This document shows, one piece after another, positions 19,676-27,671 of a stretch of DNA of 64,000 bases. This DNA is from Flavobacterium hiemivividum (GTDB lineage: Bacteria > Bacteroidota > Bacteroidia > Flavobacteriales > Flavobacteriaceae). The position numbers and the translations under genes are program-made. Numbering within the stretch: the stretch's first letter is position 1; every line of letters starts with the position of its first letter. Below the pieces are notes generated by a model that was given only the letters and a program-made list of their open reading frames with translations, was not told the DNA's origin and ran no database searches. The stretch spans positions 62,725-126,724 of the forward strand of contig NZ_SMFO01000005.1 in assembly GCF_004349145.1 (NCBI RefSeq), read 5' to 3'.

Positions 19676-22108
19676 TTAATCGACATTCTTATGTTTTTTC
19701 TTTCTTTCGTAATAAATCCCACCAACAACAAGCAATAACATTCCAGCAGCACTAATTAAAGTAATGGTACTTCCTGTTTTTATTACTTGTGGTTCAAATT
19801 TAAATTCGATAGTATGTTCTCCTGCAGGCACAATCATAGCTCTCAAAACATAATCAACAGGGAAATGTTCTGTTTTTACATCATCGATGTAGGCATTCCA
19901 TCCGTCTTCATAATAGATTTCAGAGAAAACAGCTAGGCCTTCACCTTTATTAATCGAAGTGTATTTTATATAATTGGGTTTATAAACTTCAACTTTAATT
20001 GTTCCTGTCGTGTCCAAATTTCTTTTTAAACGAGCGTTTTTAAATTTATCTCCATAAAGGTGAATATTGAAAATAGCTGCTCTTTTTGTGTCCAGTTGCT
20101 CTAAAAGCTTCATTTCATCATTAGCCTTATTCACTAATTTAACATCATTTACAAACCAAGCATTCCCGTTAGCATTTGGGTTAATCGTTGGGAATTCTTT
20201 TCCTTCTTTATTAGTCTGTATAATGTATTTAACGTTTAACATGTTTAAAACTTCCATGTTGTTTTTAGCAATCTGATAATCGAAAAGTTGCTGTACTTTT
20301 CTCGGTTTTGCAGCATGATATCCACCTATCGATTTATGGAAATAAGAAGCTCTCGCACTCGAAAAGTTTCCGCTCACCTCAAAAACACGGTAGTGAGAAG
20401 TATCTTTTAGAATCTCAATATCTGAAGCTGTTTCCTGAAAAGGAACTTCAACTTCTCGACCACTAACAAAATCTTTTGCCGAAACATAGTTTTTAGCAAC
20501 AAAGAATAAATCAGACACCATAAATAAACCTACAAGAATTATTGCGGTATTTTGAGCAATTTTATTTTTTATAAACAACCATAAAACTCCAGCAACTAAA
20601 AGTATAAAAAATCCAGATCGCAATAAATCTGCACTATACAAACTCATTCTGTCGCCTATAAGTGCATCTACAAATTCAGGACCGTAACTTTCTCTATAAT
20701 ATCCGTCGTTAGCACCTGTAAAGTCAAACATGCTTTTACTTAAAAACAAAGCCACTATGAGTCCAAAAGCTACTCCTAAAGTACTATACACTGCTTTCCA
20801 TTGTAATTTGTTATCCAGTTTAAAGAACGACTGTAATCCCATAATGGCCAAAACAGGGAGACATAATTCTAGAATAACTTGTATCGAAGAGACCGCTCTA
20901 AACTTATTGTACATTGGGACATAATCGATAAAGAAATCGGTCAATAAAGAAAAGTTCTTTCCCCATGAAAGTATCAAAGCCACAATGGCTCCCGAAAGAA
21001 AAACATATTTTATTTTTCTATCATCAATAAATAAAGCCATAATTGCCAAAAAGAAAACAACAACACCAATATAAGCTGGCGCTGCCACTATCGGTTGGTC
21101 TCCCCAATAGGTTGGCATCCCTTTTACATAATCGGCTGCTTGTCCCTCAGGAACACCCTGACCAATCATGAATTCGTACATTTTACTATCTTTCCCTAGC
21201 GCTTCATTATTCGAACCTCCAAAAAGTCTTGGAGCAATCAAATTAAAACTTTCTGCCAGACCGTAGCTATATTCGGTGATATAATTCCTGGTCATCGCAG
21301 TAGAAGAAGTGTTTTTTGAACCATCAGGATTAAAACTCAATTCGCTTTTTCCCCTGGTACTAAAACCGGCATATTCAGCAGTTGCTAATAAATTTGTCGC
21401 ATTGGCACCTATCGCAAATACTCCTGCAACAGCAAGAACACCAAGTGAATTTAAAAGCGTTTTATATGATTTCTCTTTAATTTCTAAATAGATAAAGTAT
21501 CCCGATAGAATCAATAAGAAAATCAATAAATAATAGGTCATTTGAAAGTGATTCGCATTGATTTCTAATGCTGTCGCAAACATCGTCAGTAAACCACCTA
21601 GAACATATTTTTTTCTAAAAACTAAAATAAATCCTGCAATCACAAGCGGCATATAAGCAATCGCATGCGCTTTGGAATTATGTCCAACTCCCAGAATAAT
21701 GATCAAATAAGTAGAAAAACCAAAAGCTAAAGCACCAAAAAACGCCTTTAGCGGGTCTGTTTTTAGCACTAATAATAAGCCGTAAAACCCTAAGAAGTAT
21801 AAAAACAAATAATCAGCCGGACGAGGCAAAAACCGTAAAACATCATCAATAGCACCAATAAAATCATAAGGATACTTAGCTCCTAACTGATAAGTTGGCA
21901 TTCCTCCAAAAGCACTGTTTGTCCAAAAGGGCTCGACATGGTCAGAGGCTCTAAAGTCATTTTGCTCTTTGGCCATACCCGTATATTGAGCAATATCAGA
22001 TTGGAAAATTTGTTTTCCCTGCAAAACAGGATAAAAATAGAGTAAAGATATAATTACAAAACCAAGAATGGCTATAGCGTGCGGGTAAAATTTATTTATA
22101 ATTTTCAA
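19676..22108 (-). CDS. YfhO-family multi-spanning membrane protein
   Basis: 810 residues from a TTG start (upstream TCTGGAAA may serve as ribosome-binding site). It has about 13 hydrophobic helices, including an N-terminal one (AIAILGFVIISLLYFYPVL), and motifs seen in YfhO proteins such as FWTNSAFGGMPTYQLG (~60-77) and GVGHNSKAHAIAYMPLV. A C-terminal soluble region ends in a membrane helix and a Lys-rich tail. The family is GT-C-like and in Gram-positives is linked to glycosylation of wall polymers; its role in Bacteroidetes is not established. Context in a GT/flippase operon supports a glycan-transfer role (inference). Confidence 0.85.
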   Translation of the reverse strand: MKIINKFYPHAIAILGFVIISLLYFYPVLQGKQIFQSDIAQYTGMAKEQNDFRASDHVEPFWTNSAFGGMPTYQLGAKYPYDFIGAIDDVLRFLPRPADYLFLYFLGFYGLLLVLKTDPLKAFFGALAFGFSTYLIIILGVGHNSKAHAIAYMPLVIAGFILVFRKKYVLGGLLTMFATALEINANHFQMTYYLLIFLLILSGYFIYLEIKEKSYKTLLNSLGVLAVAGVFAIGANATNLLATAEYAGFSTRGKSELSFNPDGSKNTSSTAMTRNYITEYSYGLAESFNLIAPRLFGGSNNEALGKDSKMYEFMIGQGVPEGQAADYVKGMPTYWGDQPIVAAPAYIGVVVFFLAIMALFIDDRKIKYVFLSGAIVALILSWGKNFSLLTDFFIDYVPMYNKFRAVSSIQVILELCLPVLAIMGLQSFFKLDNKLQWKAVYSTLGVAFGLIVALFLSKSMFDFTGANDGYYRESYGPEFVDALIGDRMSLYSADLLRSGFFILLVAGVLWLFIKNKIAQNTAIILVGLFMVSDLFFVAKNYVSAKDFVSGREVEVPFQETASDIEILKDTSHYRVFEVSGNFSSARASYFHKSIGGYHAAKPRKVQQLFDYQIAKNNMEVLNMLNVKYIIQTNKEGKEFPTINPNANGNAWFVNDVKLVNKANDEMKLLEQLDTKRAAIFNIHLYGDKFKNARLKRNLDTTGTIKVEVYKPNYIKYTSINKGEGLAVFSEIYYEDGWNAYIDDVKTEHFPVDYVLRAMIVPAGEHTIEFKFEPQVIKTGSTITLISAAGMLLLVVGGIYYERKKKHKNVD

Positions 22109-22156
22109 ATTTCCAGAGTTATGTTTTAAAATATGAGACCATTAATTAGCGCAAAT

Positions 22157-22441
22157 CTAATCTATTTCTTCGTAATCGACATAATCTCCTACTTTTTTGG
22201 TTTCTCTCGGTTTCTTAGAATTTGAGGTGTTTATTATTATTTCGTCATTAGATTGCGTTTTCTGCCATGAAGTATCTTGACTTTGCTGCTGTTGTTGTTG
22301 CTGGAAGTTTTCTCCTGCTTTCTTTACTACTTTTTTGACGAGTAATGGCAATAGTAATTTTGCCACAAACTTAAAAATGTAATAGAAAGCCACAAAGTAA
22401 AAAAGTGTTTTTATAAAACCTGTAAAGGAGGCCGTTTGCAT
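22157..22441 (-). CDS. DUF4834 family small membrane protein
   Basis: 94 residues from ATG 22441; a TTG six bases upstream is less likely. A single membrane region (residues ~8-35, FIKTLFYFVAFYYIFKFVAK) is followed by a basic segment (KKVVKKAGENF), a glutamine tract (QQQQQQQSQ) and a charged tail ending DYVDYEEID. This layout matches DUF4834 proteins of flavobacteria, which have no known function. It is the first gene of the YfhO-GT-flippase run (48-base gap to YfhO). Confidence 0.75.
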   Translation of the reverse strand: MQTASFTGFIKTLFYFVAFYYIFKFVAKLLLPLLVKKVVKKAGENFQQQQQQQSQDTSWQKTQSNDEIIINTSNSKKPRETKKVGDYVDYEEID

Positions 22442-22532
22442 AATCAAATATTTTTTAGCAAAATTAATAAATCAATCCCGCAATCTCGCGACAAAATTAA
22501 AATATCATTCTTAAATAAATGATAAAATATAG

Positions 22533-22540
22533 TACATTTG
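22533..22540 (+). promoter_or_regulatory. -7 element (TACATTTG) for the beta-barrel/GNAT pair
   Basis: TACATTTG fits TAnnTTTG and overlaps the TTG that would open a longer frame at 22538. The ATG at 22574 is therefore the better start. Confidence 0.6.
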
Positions 22541-22573
22541 AACAGCGTTATTACTTTTAAATCCAAAAAGAAT

Positions 22574-23539
22574 ATGTCAAAACTTAAAATAATACTTGCT
22601 GCTGTGATTTTTATGTTTCCAATAATCCATTACGGACAACATACAGATCAAATAAATTCAAATAGACCTGGTGAAACGATGTCTGCATTTTCAGTAGGCA
22701 AATCTGTATTTCAGGCCGAAGCAGGGATTTATGGGATCAAAGAAAACCACAGCTTACTAGAGTACGATGCTAAAGGTTTCGGTTTAGATCTTACTTTGAG
22801 ATATGGTCTATTACTTGAAAGACTAGAATTAATTGCTGATTTGCAGTATCAGAACGAGAATTTCACCACACCCTTCAGTAGCGTAGATAAGTCCGCTTTA
22901 AAGCAAACTGTTCTTGGTGCCAAATATTTAATTTATGATCCTTTTAAAAATTACGAGAAAAAAATTAATATTTACAGCTGGAAGGCGAATAGGACCTTTA
23001 ATTGGCGGCAATTAGTTCCCGCTGTTTCCGTTTATGCCGGTGCAAATTTCCACTTTTCAAATAATCCATACTCCTTTCCAACGCAATCAACGGTTTCCCC
23101 AAAAATCATGTTGATTACTCAAAACCATTTTGGTGACGGAAGATGGGTTTTAGTATCTAATATTATCGCCGACTATATTTCAACAGAATATCCGAGTTAT
23201 GGATATGCACTTACGCTTACTAGAGGAATAAGTAACAAATGGTCTGCTTTTATTGAGAATCAAGGATTTAAAAGTGATTTTTATAGCGATGCTATTGTAA
23301 GAGGTGGCGCTGCTTATTTAGTCAATAAAGACATTCAAATTGACGCTTCCATAAGTTCTAGTTTAAAAACGACTCCTTCTATATTATATGGAGGTGTTGG
23401 TTTTTCATGGCGCTATGATACAAATTATAAAGAAGTTCGAATAAATATTGACAGTGGTAGCAGTCCCAAGTCAAGAACACAGAAGAAAGTCGAAAAAAAG
23501 AATAAAAAACGTAAAGAACAACTAGAGTCTACAAATTAA
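22574..23539 (+). CDS. Predicted outer-membrane beta-barrel protein (MetA-pathway/transporter-like family)
   Basis: 321 residues from ATG 22574, which gives a clean signal peptide (MSKLKIILAAVIFMFPIIHYGQ). An NSNRPGETMSAFSVGKSV segment follows, then many amphipathic beta-strands (LDLTLRYGLL, LELIADLQYQ, VLGAKYLIYD, ILYGGVGFSWRYD) and a Lys/Arg-rich C-terminal tail (KKVEKKNKKRKEQ). The pattern resembles the phenol MetA-degradation/transporter-like barrel family common in Bacteroidetes; substrate is unknown. It is followed after 9 bases by a GNAT-like gene, so the two are probably co-transcribed. Confidence 0.7.
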   Translation: MSKLKIILAAVIFMFPIIHYGQHTDQINSNRPGETMSAFSVGKSVFQAEAGIYGIKENHSLLEYDAKGFGLDLTLRYGLLLERLELIADLQYQNENFTTPFSSVDKSALKQTVLGAKYLIYDPFKNYEKKINIYSWKANRTFNWRQLVPAVSVYAGANFHFSNNPYSFPTQSTVSPKIMLITQNHFGDGRWVLVSNIIADYISTEYPSYGYALTLTRGISNKWSAFIENQGFKSDFYSDAIVRGGAAYLVNKDIQIDASISSSLKTTPSILYGGVGFSWRYDTNYKEVRINIDSGSSPKSRTQKKVEKKNKKRKEQLESTN

Positions 23540-23548
23540 TAAACAACA

Positions 23549-24667
23549 ATGATTACTATAAAAGAAGCGATTACAAAGAGTGAATTAACAGCATATATTA
23601 AATTCCCTTTCTCCCTTTATAAAGACAACGAATTCTGGGTTCCTCCCATCATTGCAGATGAACTGGAATCATTCGACAAAGAGAAAAATCCTGCTTTCGA
23701 AAATGCCGAAGCTTATTTTTTTCTTGCCTATAAAAACGATGAAATTGTAGGACGAATTTCGGCAATTATCAATTGGAGTGAGGTAAATGACCAACAAAAA
23801 AAGAAAGTTCGTTTTGGTTGGTTTGATGTAATAGATGATATCGAAGTCACAAAAGCACTCCTAGAAAAAGTATATGAATTAGGACGAAAAAACAATCTCG
23901 AATATGCCGAAGGCCCGATGGGTTTTTCTAATTTAGATAAAGTAGGTGTTCTTACCGAAGGATTTGATGAATTAGGAACGATGATTACCTGGTACAATCA
24001 TCCTTATTACGCCACTCATTTTGAGCAGCTGGGTTATGTCACCGAAAAAGAATATATCGAAAGTAAGTTTCCTTTTTCGAATGTAAAACCGGAGTTTTTT
24101 GAGAAAGCTAATGATTTGGTAAAAAGAAGATACCAGTTGAGTCCGCTTAATTTTAAAACCACTAAAGAGGTGATGCCACATGTAGATAAGATGTTTGATT
24201 TATTTAACGAATCTTATGCTTCCTTATCTTCATTTGTAGCAATAACTGATATTCAGAAAGAATATTTTAAGAAAAAATACATCAGCTTAATCAATCCTGA
24301 GTATATTAAATTTGTGGAGGATAAAGACCATAATATTGTCGCTTTTAGTATCGTAATGCCTTCTTTTTCTAAAGCTTTACAAAAGGCAAAAGGAAAATTA
24401 TTCCCTTTTGGATTTATTCATTTACTAAAAGCTAAAAAACAAAGTAAGGATATGATTTTCTACTTAATCGGTGTGCATCCAGACTATCAAAATAAAGCGG
24501 TTACAGCGATTATCTTTAATGAATATTATCATACATTTAAAGAAAAAGGGGTAATCAACTGTTACCGAACTCCTGAATTAGCTGATAATATTGCAGTTCA
24601 AAATTTATGGAAACATTTTAAGCCTGAAGTGTGCTGCAGAAGAAAAACTTTTAGAAAAGAACTTTAA
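23549..24667 (+). CDS. GNAT-like N-acetyltransferase superfamily protein
   Basis: 372 residues. The first half contains an acetyl-CoA-fold-like segment (NAEAYFFLAYKNDEIVGRISAIIN, ~50-75), then FGWFDVIDDIEVTKALLEKVYE and EGPMGFSNLDKVGVLTEGFDE. A second GNAT-like half lies at ~200-370 (FYLIGVHPDYQNKAVTAIIFNEYYHTF). This double-GNAT organisation is typical of a conserved Bacteroidetes hypothetical family. The acyl acceptor is unknown. Coupling to the upstream barrel protein is by spacing only. Confidence 0.75.
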   Translation: MITIKEAITKSELTAYIKFPFSLYKDNEFWVPPIIADELESFDKEKNPAFENAEAYFFLAYKNDEIVGRISAIINWSEVNDQQKKKVRFGWFDVIDDIEVTKALLEKVYELGRKNNLEYAEGPMGFSNLDKVGVLTEGFDELGTMITWYNHPYYATHFEQLGYVTEKEYIESKFPFSNVKPEFFEKANDLVKRRYQLSPLNFKTTKEVMPHVDKMFDLFNESYASLSSFVAITDIQKEYFKKKYISLINPEYIKFVEDKDHNIVAFSIVMPSFSKALQKAKGKLFPFGFIHLLKAKKQSKDMIFYLIGVHPDYQNKAVTAIIFNEYYHTFKEKGVINCYRTPELADNIAVQNLWKHFKPEVCCRRKTFRKEL

Positions 24668-24699
24668 AAATAGTAATGCGTTTTTATAATCTGATAAAC

Positions 24700-24734
24700 A
24701 AAAAATCCATTAGCGTCAAACTAATGGATTTTTT
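24700..24734. terminator. Bidirectional terminator
   Basis: A perfect 14-bp stem (24700-24713 with 24721-24734) has a CGTCAAA loop, with A-rich 5' and T-rich 3' flanks. It lies between the convergent GNAT-like gene and the lipoprotein gene. Confidence 0.9.
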
Positions 24735-24756
24735 GCTTCTTTGAATTGCTCTGAAC

Positions 24757-25233
24757 TTATTCTTGACATTCAATTTTATTGTAAATTATGTTTCCGTCAA
24801 ACTTAATTTTGCTTTTATCTTTAAAAACCGCTTTCCCATTCACTTCTACAACCTCTCCATGTCCTTCTACAAAAGTGTTGGGATCATTTTTAAGAAAAGC
24901 CAGCTCTCTTACTGATGTTTTCCCTTCCGATTGAAAAGTATAATCGGCAAAAATAGTATCACCTTTTACATTCCCTAAAAGCGTTCCAAAACTTTTATCC
25001 TTTTGATAATAAGAATAATCTAATTCACCTTCAAATTGGTTTACACTATTGACCATAAAAGTTAGTGTAATGGTATCTTTTCCAATTATGGCTTGATAAC
25101 ATTGATTAGCTGCTGTTTCTAATGGCGCTTCCACTTCTAATTGCGGTACACTTACATCTTCTTTTTTATTATTCATACAAGAGGAAGATAGCGCCAGTAA
25201 TAATACGGTAGAAAATAAATATACATTTTTCAT
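24757..25233 (-). CDS. Unknown lipoprotein
   Basis: 158 residues with a lipoprotein signal (LLLALSSSC-MNN). The mature part contains a CYQAIIGKDTITLTFMVN segment and repeated short beta-strands (FEGELDYSYYQKDKSFGTLLGN, GDTIFADYTFQSEGK), suggesting a small beta-rich, possibly calycin-like fold. No catalytic residues are recognisable. It stands alone between two hairpin terminators. Confidence 0.7.
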   Translation of the reverse strand: MKNVYLFSTVLLLALSSSCMNNKKEDVSVPQLEVEAPLETAANQCYQAIIGKDTITLTFMVNSVNQFEGELDYSYYQKDKSFGTLLGNVKGDTIFADYTFQSEGKTSVRELAFLKNDPNTFVEGHGEVVEVNGKAVFKDKSKIKFDGNIIYNKIECQE

Positions 25234-25283
25234 AATTCTTTTTGTTTATTGTTAATAGATTGGTAAAGTTACCTAAAAACAAA

Positions 25284-25312
25284 AAAATCCATTCATACAA
25301 TGAATGGATTTT
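25284..25312 (-). terminator. Terminator after the alpha-oxoamine synthase gene
   Basis: A 12-bp stem (25284-25295 with 25301-25312) has loop TACAA. The plus strand shows seven A's from 25281, so on the minus strand the stem ends in a T tract. Confidence 0.85.
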
Positions 25313-25353
25313 GTTATATAATTCCCACTAGGGAAATTTAAAGTAAAGTTGAA

Positions 25354-26616
25354 TTACGCATCTAAGTCCACTTTCGTTCTAGATGCAATTTCTTTATAAG
25401 TACCGTTTACTAATTTTTCACGAATCGCTTCAAACGCAGTCAATGTTTCGTCAATATCAGACAAAGTATGTGAAGCAGTTGGAATAACACGCAATAAAAT
25501 AATTCCTTTTGGAATCACTGGATAAATTACAATCGAAAGAAAAATCCCGTAGTTTTCTCTCAAATCGTTCACCATCACCATCGCTTCTGGAACACTTCCT
25601 TCAAGGTAAACTGGGGTAACACAAGTGTTTGTATCTCCAATATTAAATCCTTTAGATTTCAATCCGTTTTGCAATGCATTCACGTTTTCCCAAAGCTTAT
25701 CTTTCAGTTCTGGGTGATTACGCAACAACTCTAAACGTTTCAATGAACCTATTGTTTGAATCATAGGCAATGCTTTTGCAAACATTTGAGAACGTAAATT
25801 ATATTTTAAGTAATCAATTACATCTTGATCTGCCGCTACAAAAGCACCAATGTTAGCCATTGATTTTGCAAACGTAGAGAAGTAAACGTCAATTTCGTCT
25901 TGAACACCTTGCTCCTCACCCGCTCCAGCACCTGTCTCACCAAGTGTACCAAAACCATGTGCATCATCAACTAACAAACGGAAATTGTACTTTTGCTTCA
26001 TAGCAACAATTTCTTTCAATTTTCCTTGCTGACCACGCATTCCAAAAACACCTTCCGTAATAAAAAGGATTCCTCCACCTGTTTCCGAAGCAATTTTAGT
26101 TGCACGTTGCAAGTTTTTCTCCATACTTTCAATGTCGTTGTGTTTGTATGTAAAACGTTTTCCGCTGTGTAAGCGAACTCCGTCAATAATACATGCATGA
26201 CCATCAACATCATACACAATTACGTCATTTCTAGTAACCAAAGCGTCAATAATTGACACCATTCCTTGGTAACCAAAATTCAATAAATAAGCAGATTCTT
26301 TCATTACAAAAGCTGCCAATTCACTCTCCAATTGCTCGTGATACTTAGTGTGTCCACTCATCATACGAGCTCCCATTGGGGCAGCTGCACCGTATTCTAA
26401 AGCTGCATCTGCATCTGCTTTTCTTACCTCAGGGTGATTAGCTAAACCTAAATAGTCATTCAAACTCCAGTTCAAAACTTCTTTTCCTTGAAACTTCATT
26501 CTTGGTCCTAAATCACCTTCTAATTTTGGAAATACAAAGTAACCCTCTGCTTGTGAAGCCCATTTTCCTAATGGTCCTTTATTGTTTTGAATTCTTTCGA
26601 ATAAATCCTTTACCAT
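25354..26616 (-). CDS. Alpha-oxoamine synthase: serine palmitoyltransferase or cysteate acyltransferase type
   Basis: 420 residues with the PLP alpha-oxoamine synthase fold. Visible features are NDYLGLANHPEV (53-64), the PLP-stacking His140 (DVDGH), Asp217/His220 (VDDAHGFGTLG) and Schiff-base Lys251 (TFAKSM). Family members condense an amino acid with an acyl-CoA or acyl-ACP. The KBL-like annotation (2-amino-3-ketobutyrate ligase) is possible, but no threonine dehydrogenase is nearby. Flavobacteria use relatives of this enzyme for sphingolipids (serine) or sulfonolipids/capnine (cysteate). It is monocistronic with its own -7 element and terminator. Substrate cannot be decided from sequence reading alone. 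Confidence 0.85.
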   Translation of the reverse strand: MVKDLFERIQNNKGPLGKWASQAEGYFVFPKLEGDLGPRMKFQGKEVLNWSLNDYLGLANHPEVRKADADAALEYGAAAPMGARMMSGHTKYHEQLESELAAFVMKESAYLLNFGYQGMVSIIDALVTRNDVIVYDVDGHACIIDGVRLHSGKRFTYKHNDIESMEKNLQRATKIASETGGGILFITEGVFGMRGQQGKLKEIVAMKQKYNFRLLVDDAHGFGTLGETGAGAGEEQGVQDEIDVYFSTFAKSMANIGAFVAADQDVIDYLKYNLRSQMFAKALPMIQTIGSLKRLELLRNHPELKDKLWENVNALQNGLKSKGFNIGDTNTCVTPVYLEGSVPEAMVMVNDLRENYGIFLSIVIYPVIPKGIILLRVIPTASHTLSDIDETLTAFEAIREKLVNGTYKEIASRTKVDLDA

Positions 26617-26653
26617 AATATATTTAAGTAATAATTTTAATTTTAAGAAGTTG

Positions 26654-26661
26654 CAAAAATA
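26654..26661 (-). promoter_or_regulatory. -7 element (TATTTTTG) for the alpha-oxoamine synthase gene
   Basis: An exact TAnnTTTG match on the minus strand, 37 bases before the start codon. No TTG is visible at the -33 spacing. Confidence 0.55.
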
Positions 26662-26833
26662 ATATTTATATTTTATAAAAGTCTTTAAAGTAAATTTATT
26701 TTTATCTAGCTAATCCTGTTATCATTTATATCTTATTTTTTCTTGAATTTATTTCAGGATTCTGTACAATATTTAGGATGAAAAAAGGTGTTGCTCCTGT
26801 TTGGTCTAGAAGTCATTTTTATAATAAACTTTG

Positions 26834-26841
26834 TATCTTTG
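26834..26841 (+). promoter_or_regulatory. -7 element (TATCTTTG) for the NYN-domain gene
   Basis: An exact TAnnTTTG match 26 bases before ATG 26868. It lies inside a longer open frame (from 26778), which is therefore probably not the true start. Confidence 0.6.
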
Positions 26842-26867
26842 AAAAATCACAAAATGCAATTACTATT

Positions 26868-27671
26868 ATGTCGCAAAATACTAAAGAACTAAAATTAGCC
26901 GTCTTAATTGATGCTGATAACGTACCATACAGCAATGTAAAAGGTATGATGGAAGAAATCACCAAGTACGGAACACCTACAACAAAACGTATTTATGCCG
27001 ACTGGACACGCCCAAATGCAAATGGCTGGAAAGCTGTTTTATTAGAGCACGCCATTACTCCCATCCAACAATATAGTTATACTACTGGAAAAAACTCGTC
27101 CGACTCAGCATTGATAATCGATGCGATGGATTTGTTGTATTCCGGAAAATTAGATGGTTTTTGTATCGTTTCCAGCGATAGTGATTTTACACGTTTGGCC
27201 ATTCGTTTGCGTGAGTCAGGCATGAAAGTGATTGGAATAGGAGAACAAAAAACCCCTAAACCTTTTATAAGTGCATGTGATCGATTTGTATTTATCGAAG
27301 TGCTAGATGGAGCAATTAAGAAAAATGCACCAAAAAGAGTATCAAATACAGAAACTAAAAAAGTTACCGGGAAGAACATAGAAAAAACACCGGACAAAAA
27401 CATTAGGAAACCACTAAGTAAGGTCGACGAACCAACAATAGATTTAATCGAAGACTCAATAGATGACATTGCTGATGACAGTGGATGGGCTTTTCTTGGT
27501 GACGTAGGAAACTTAATTGTAAAGAAAAAACCCGAGTTTGACCCAAGAAATTATGGTTTTGCTAAACTGACACCCATGCTTAAATCATTGACTGATATTT
27601 TAGAAATCGACGAAAGAGAATCAGAAAAAAAAGGAATTAAGCATGTTTATGTAAGGTTACGCTTTAGTTAG
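26868..27671 (+). CDS. NYN-domain (LabA/DUF88-like) protein with C-terminal LOTUS/OST-HTH-like domain
   Basis: 267 residues from ATG 26868. The NYN/PIN-like nuclease fold is clear: VLIDADNVPYSN (first Asp pair), KNSSDSALIIDAMDLLY and CIVSSDSDFTRLAIRLRE supply the acidic metal-binding residues. A lysine-rich linker (~155-190) follows. The C-terminal ~75 residues (SGWAFLGDVGNLIVKKKPEFDP...YGFAKLTPMLKS) look like an OST-HTH/LOTUS RNA-binding domain. Family members are putative ribonucleases. Its stop codon overlaps the convergent kinase stop by four bases, with no room for a terminator. Confidence 0.88.
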   Translation: MSQNTKELKLAVLIDADNVPYSNVKGMMEEITKYGTPTTKRIYADWTRPNANGWKAVLLEHAITPIQQYSYTTGKNSSDSALIIDAMDLLYSGKLDGFCIVSSDSDFTRLAIRLRESGMKVIGIGEQKTPKPFISACDRFVFIEVLDGAIKKNAPKRVSNTETKKVTGKNIEKTPDKNIRKPLSKVDEPTIDLIEDSIDDIADDSGWAFLGDVGNLIVKKKPEFDPRNYGFAKLTPMLKSLTDILEIDERESEKKGIKHVYVRLRFS

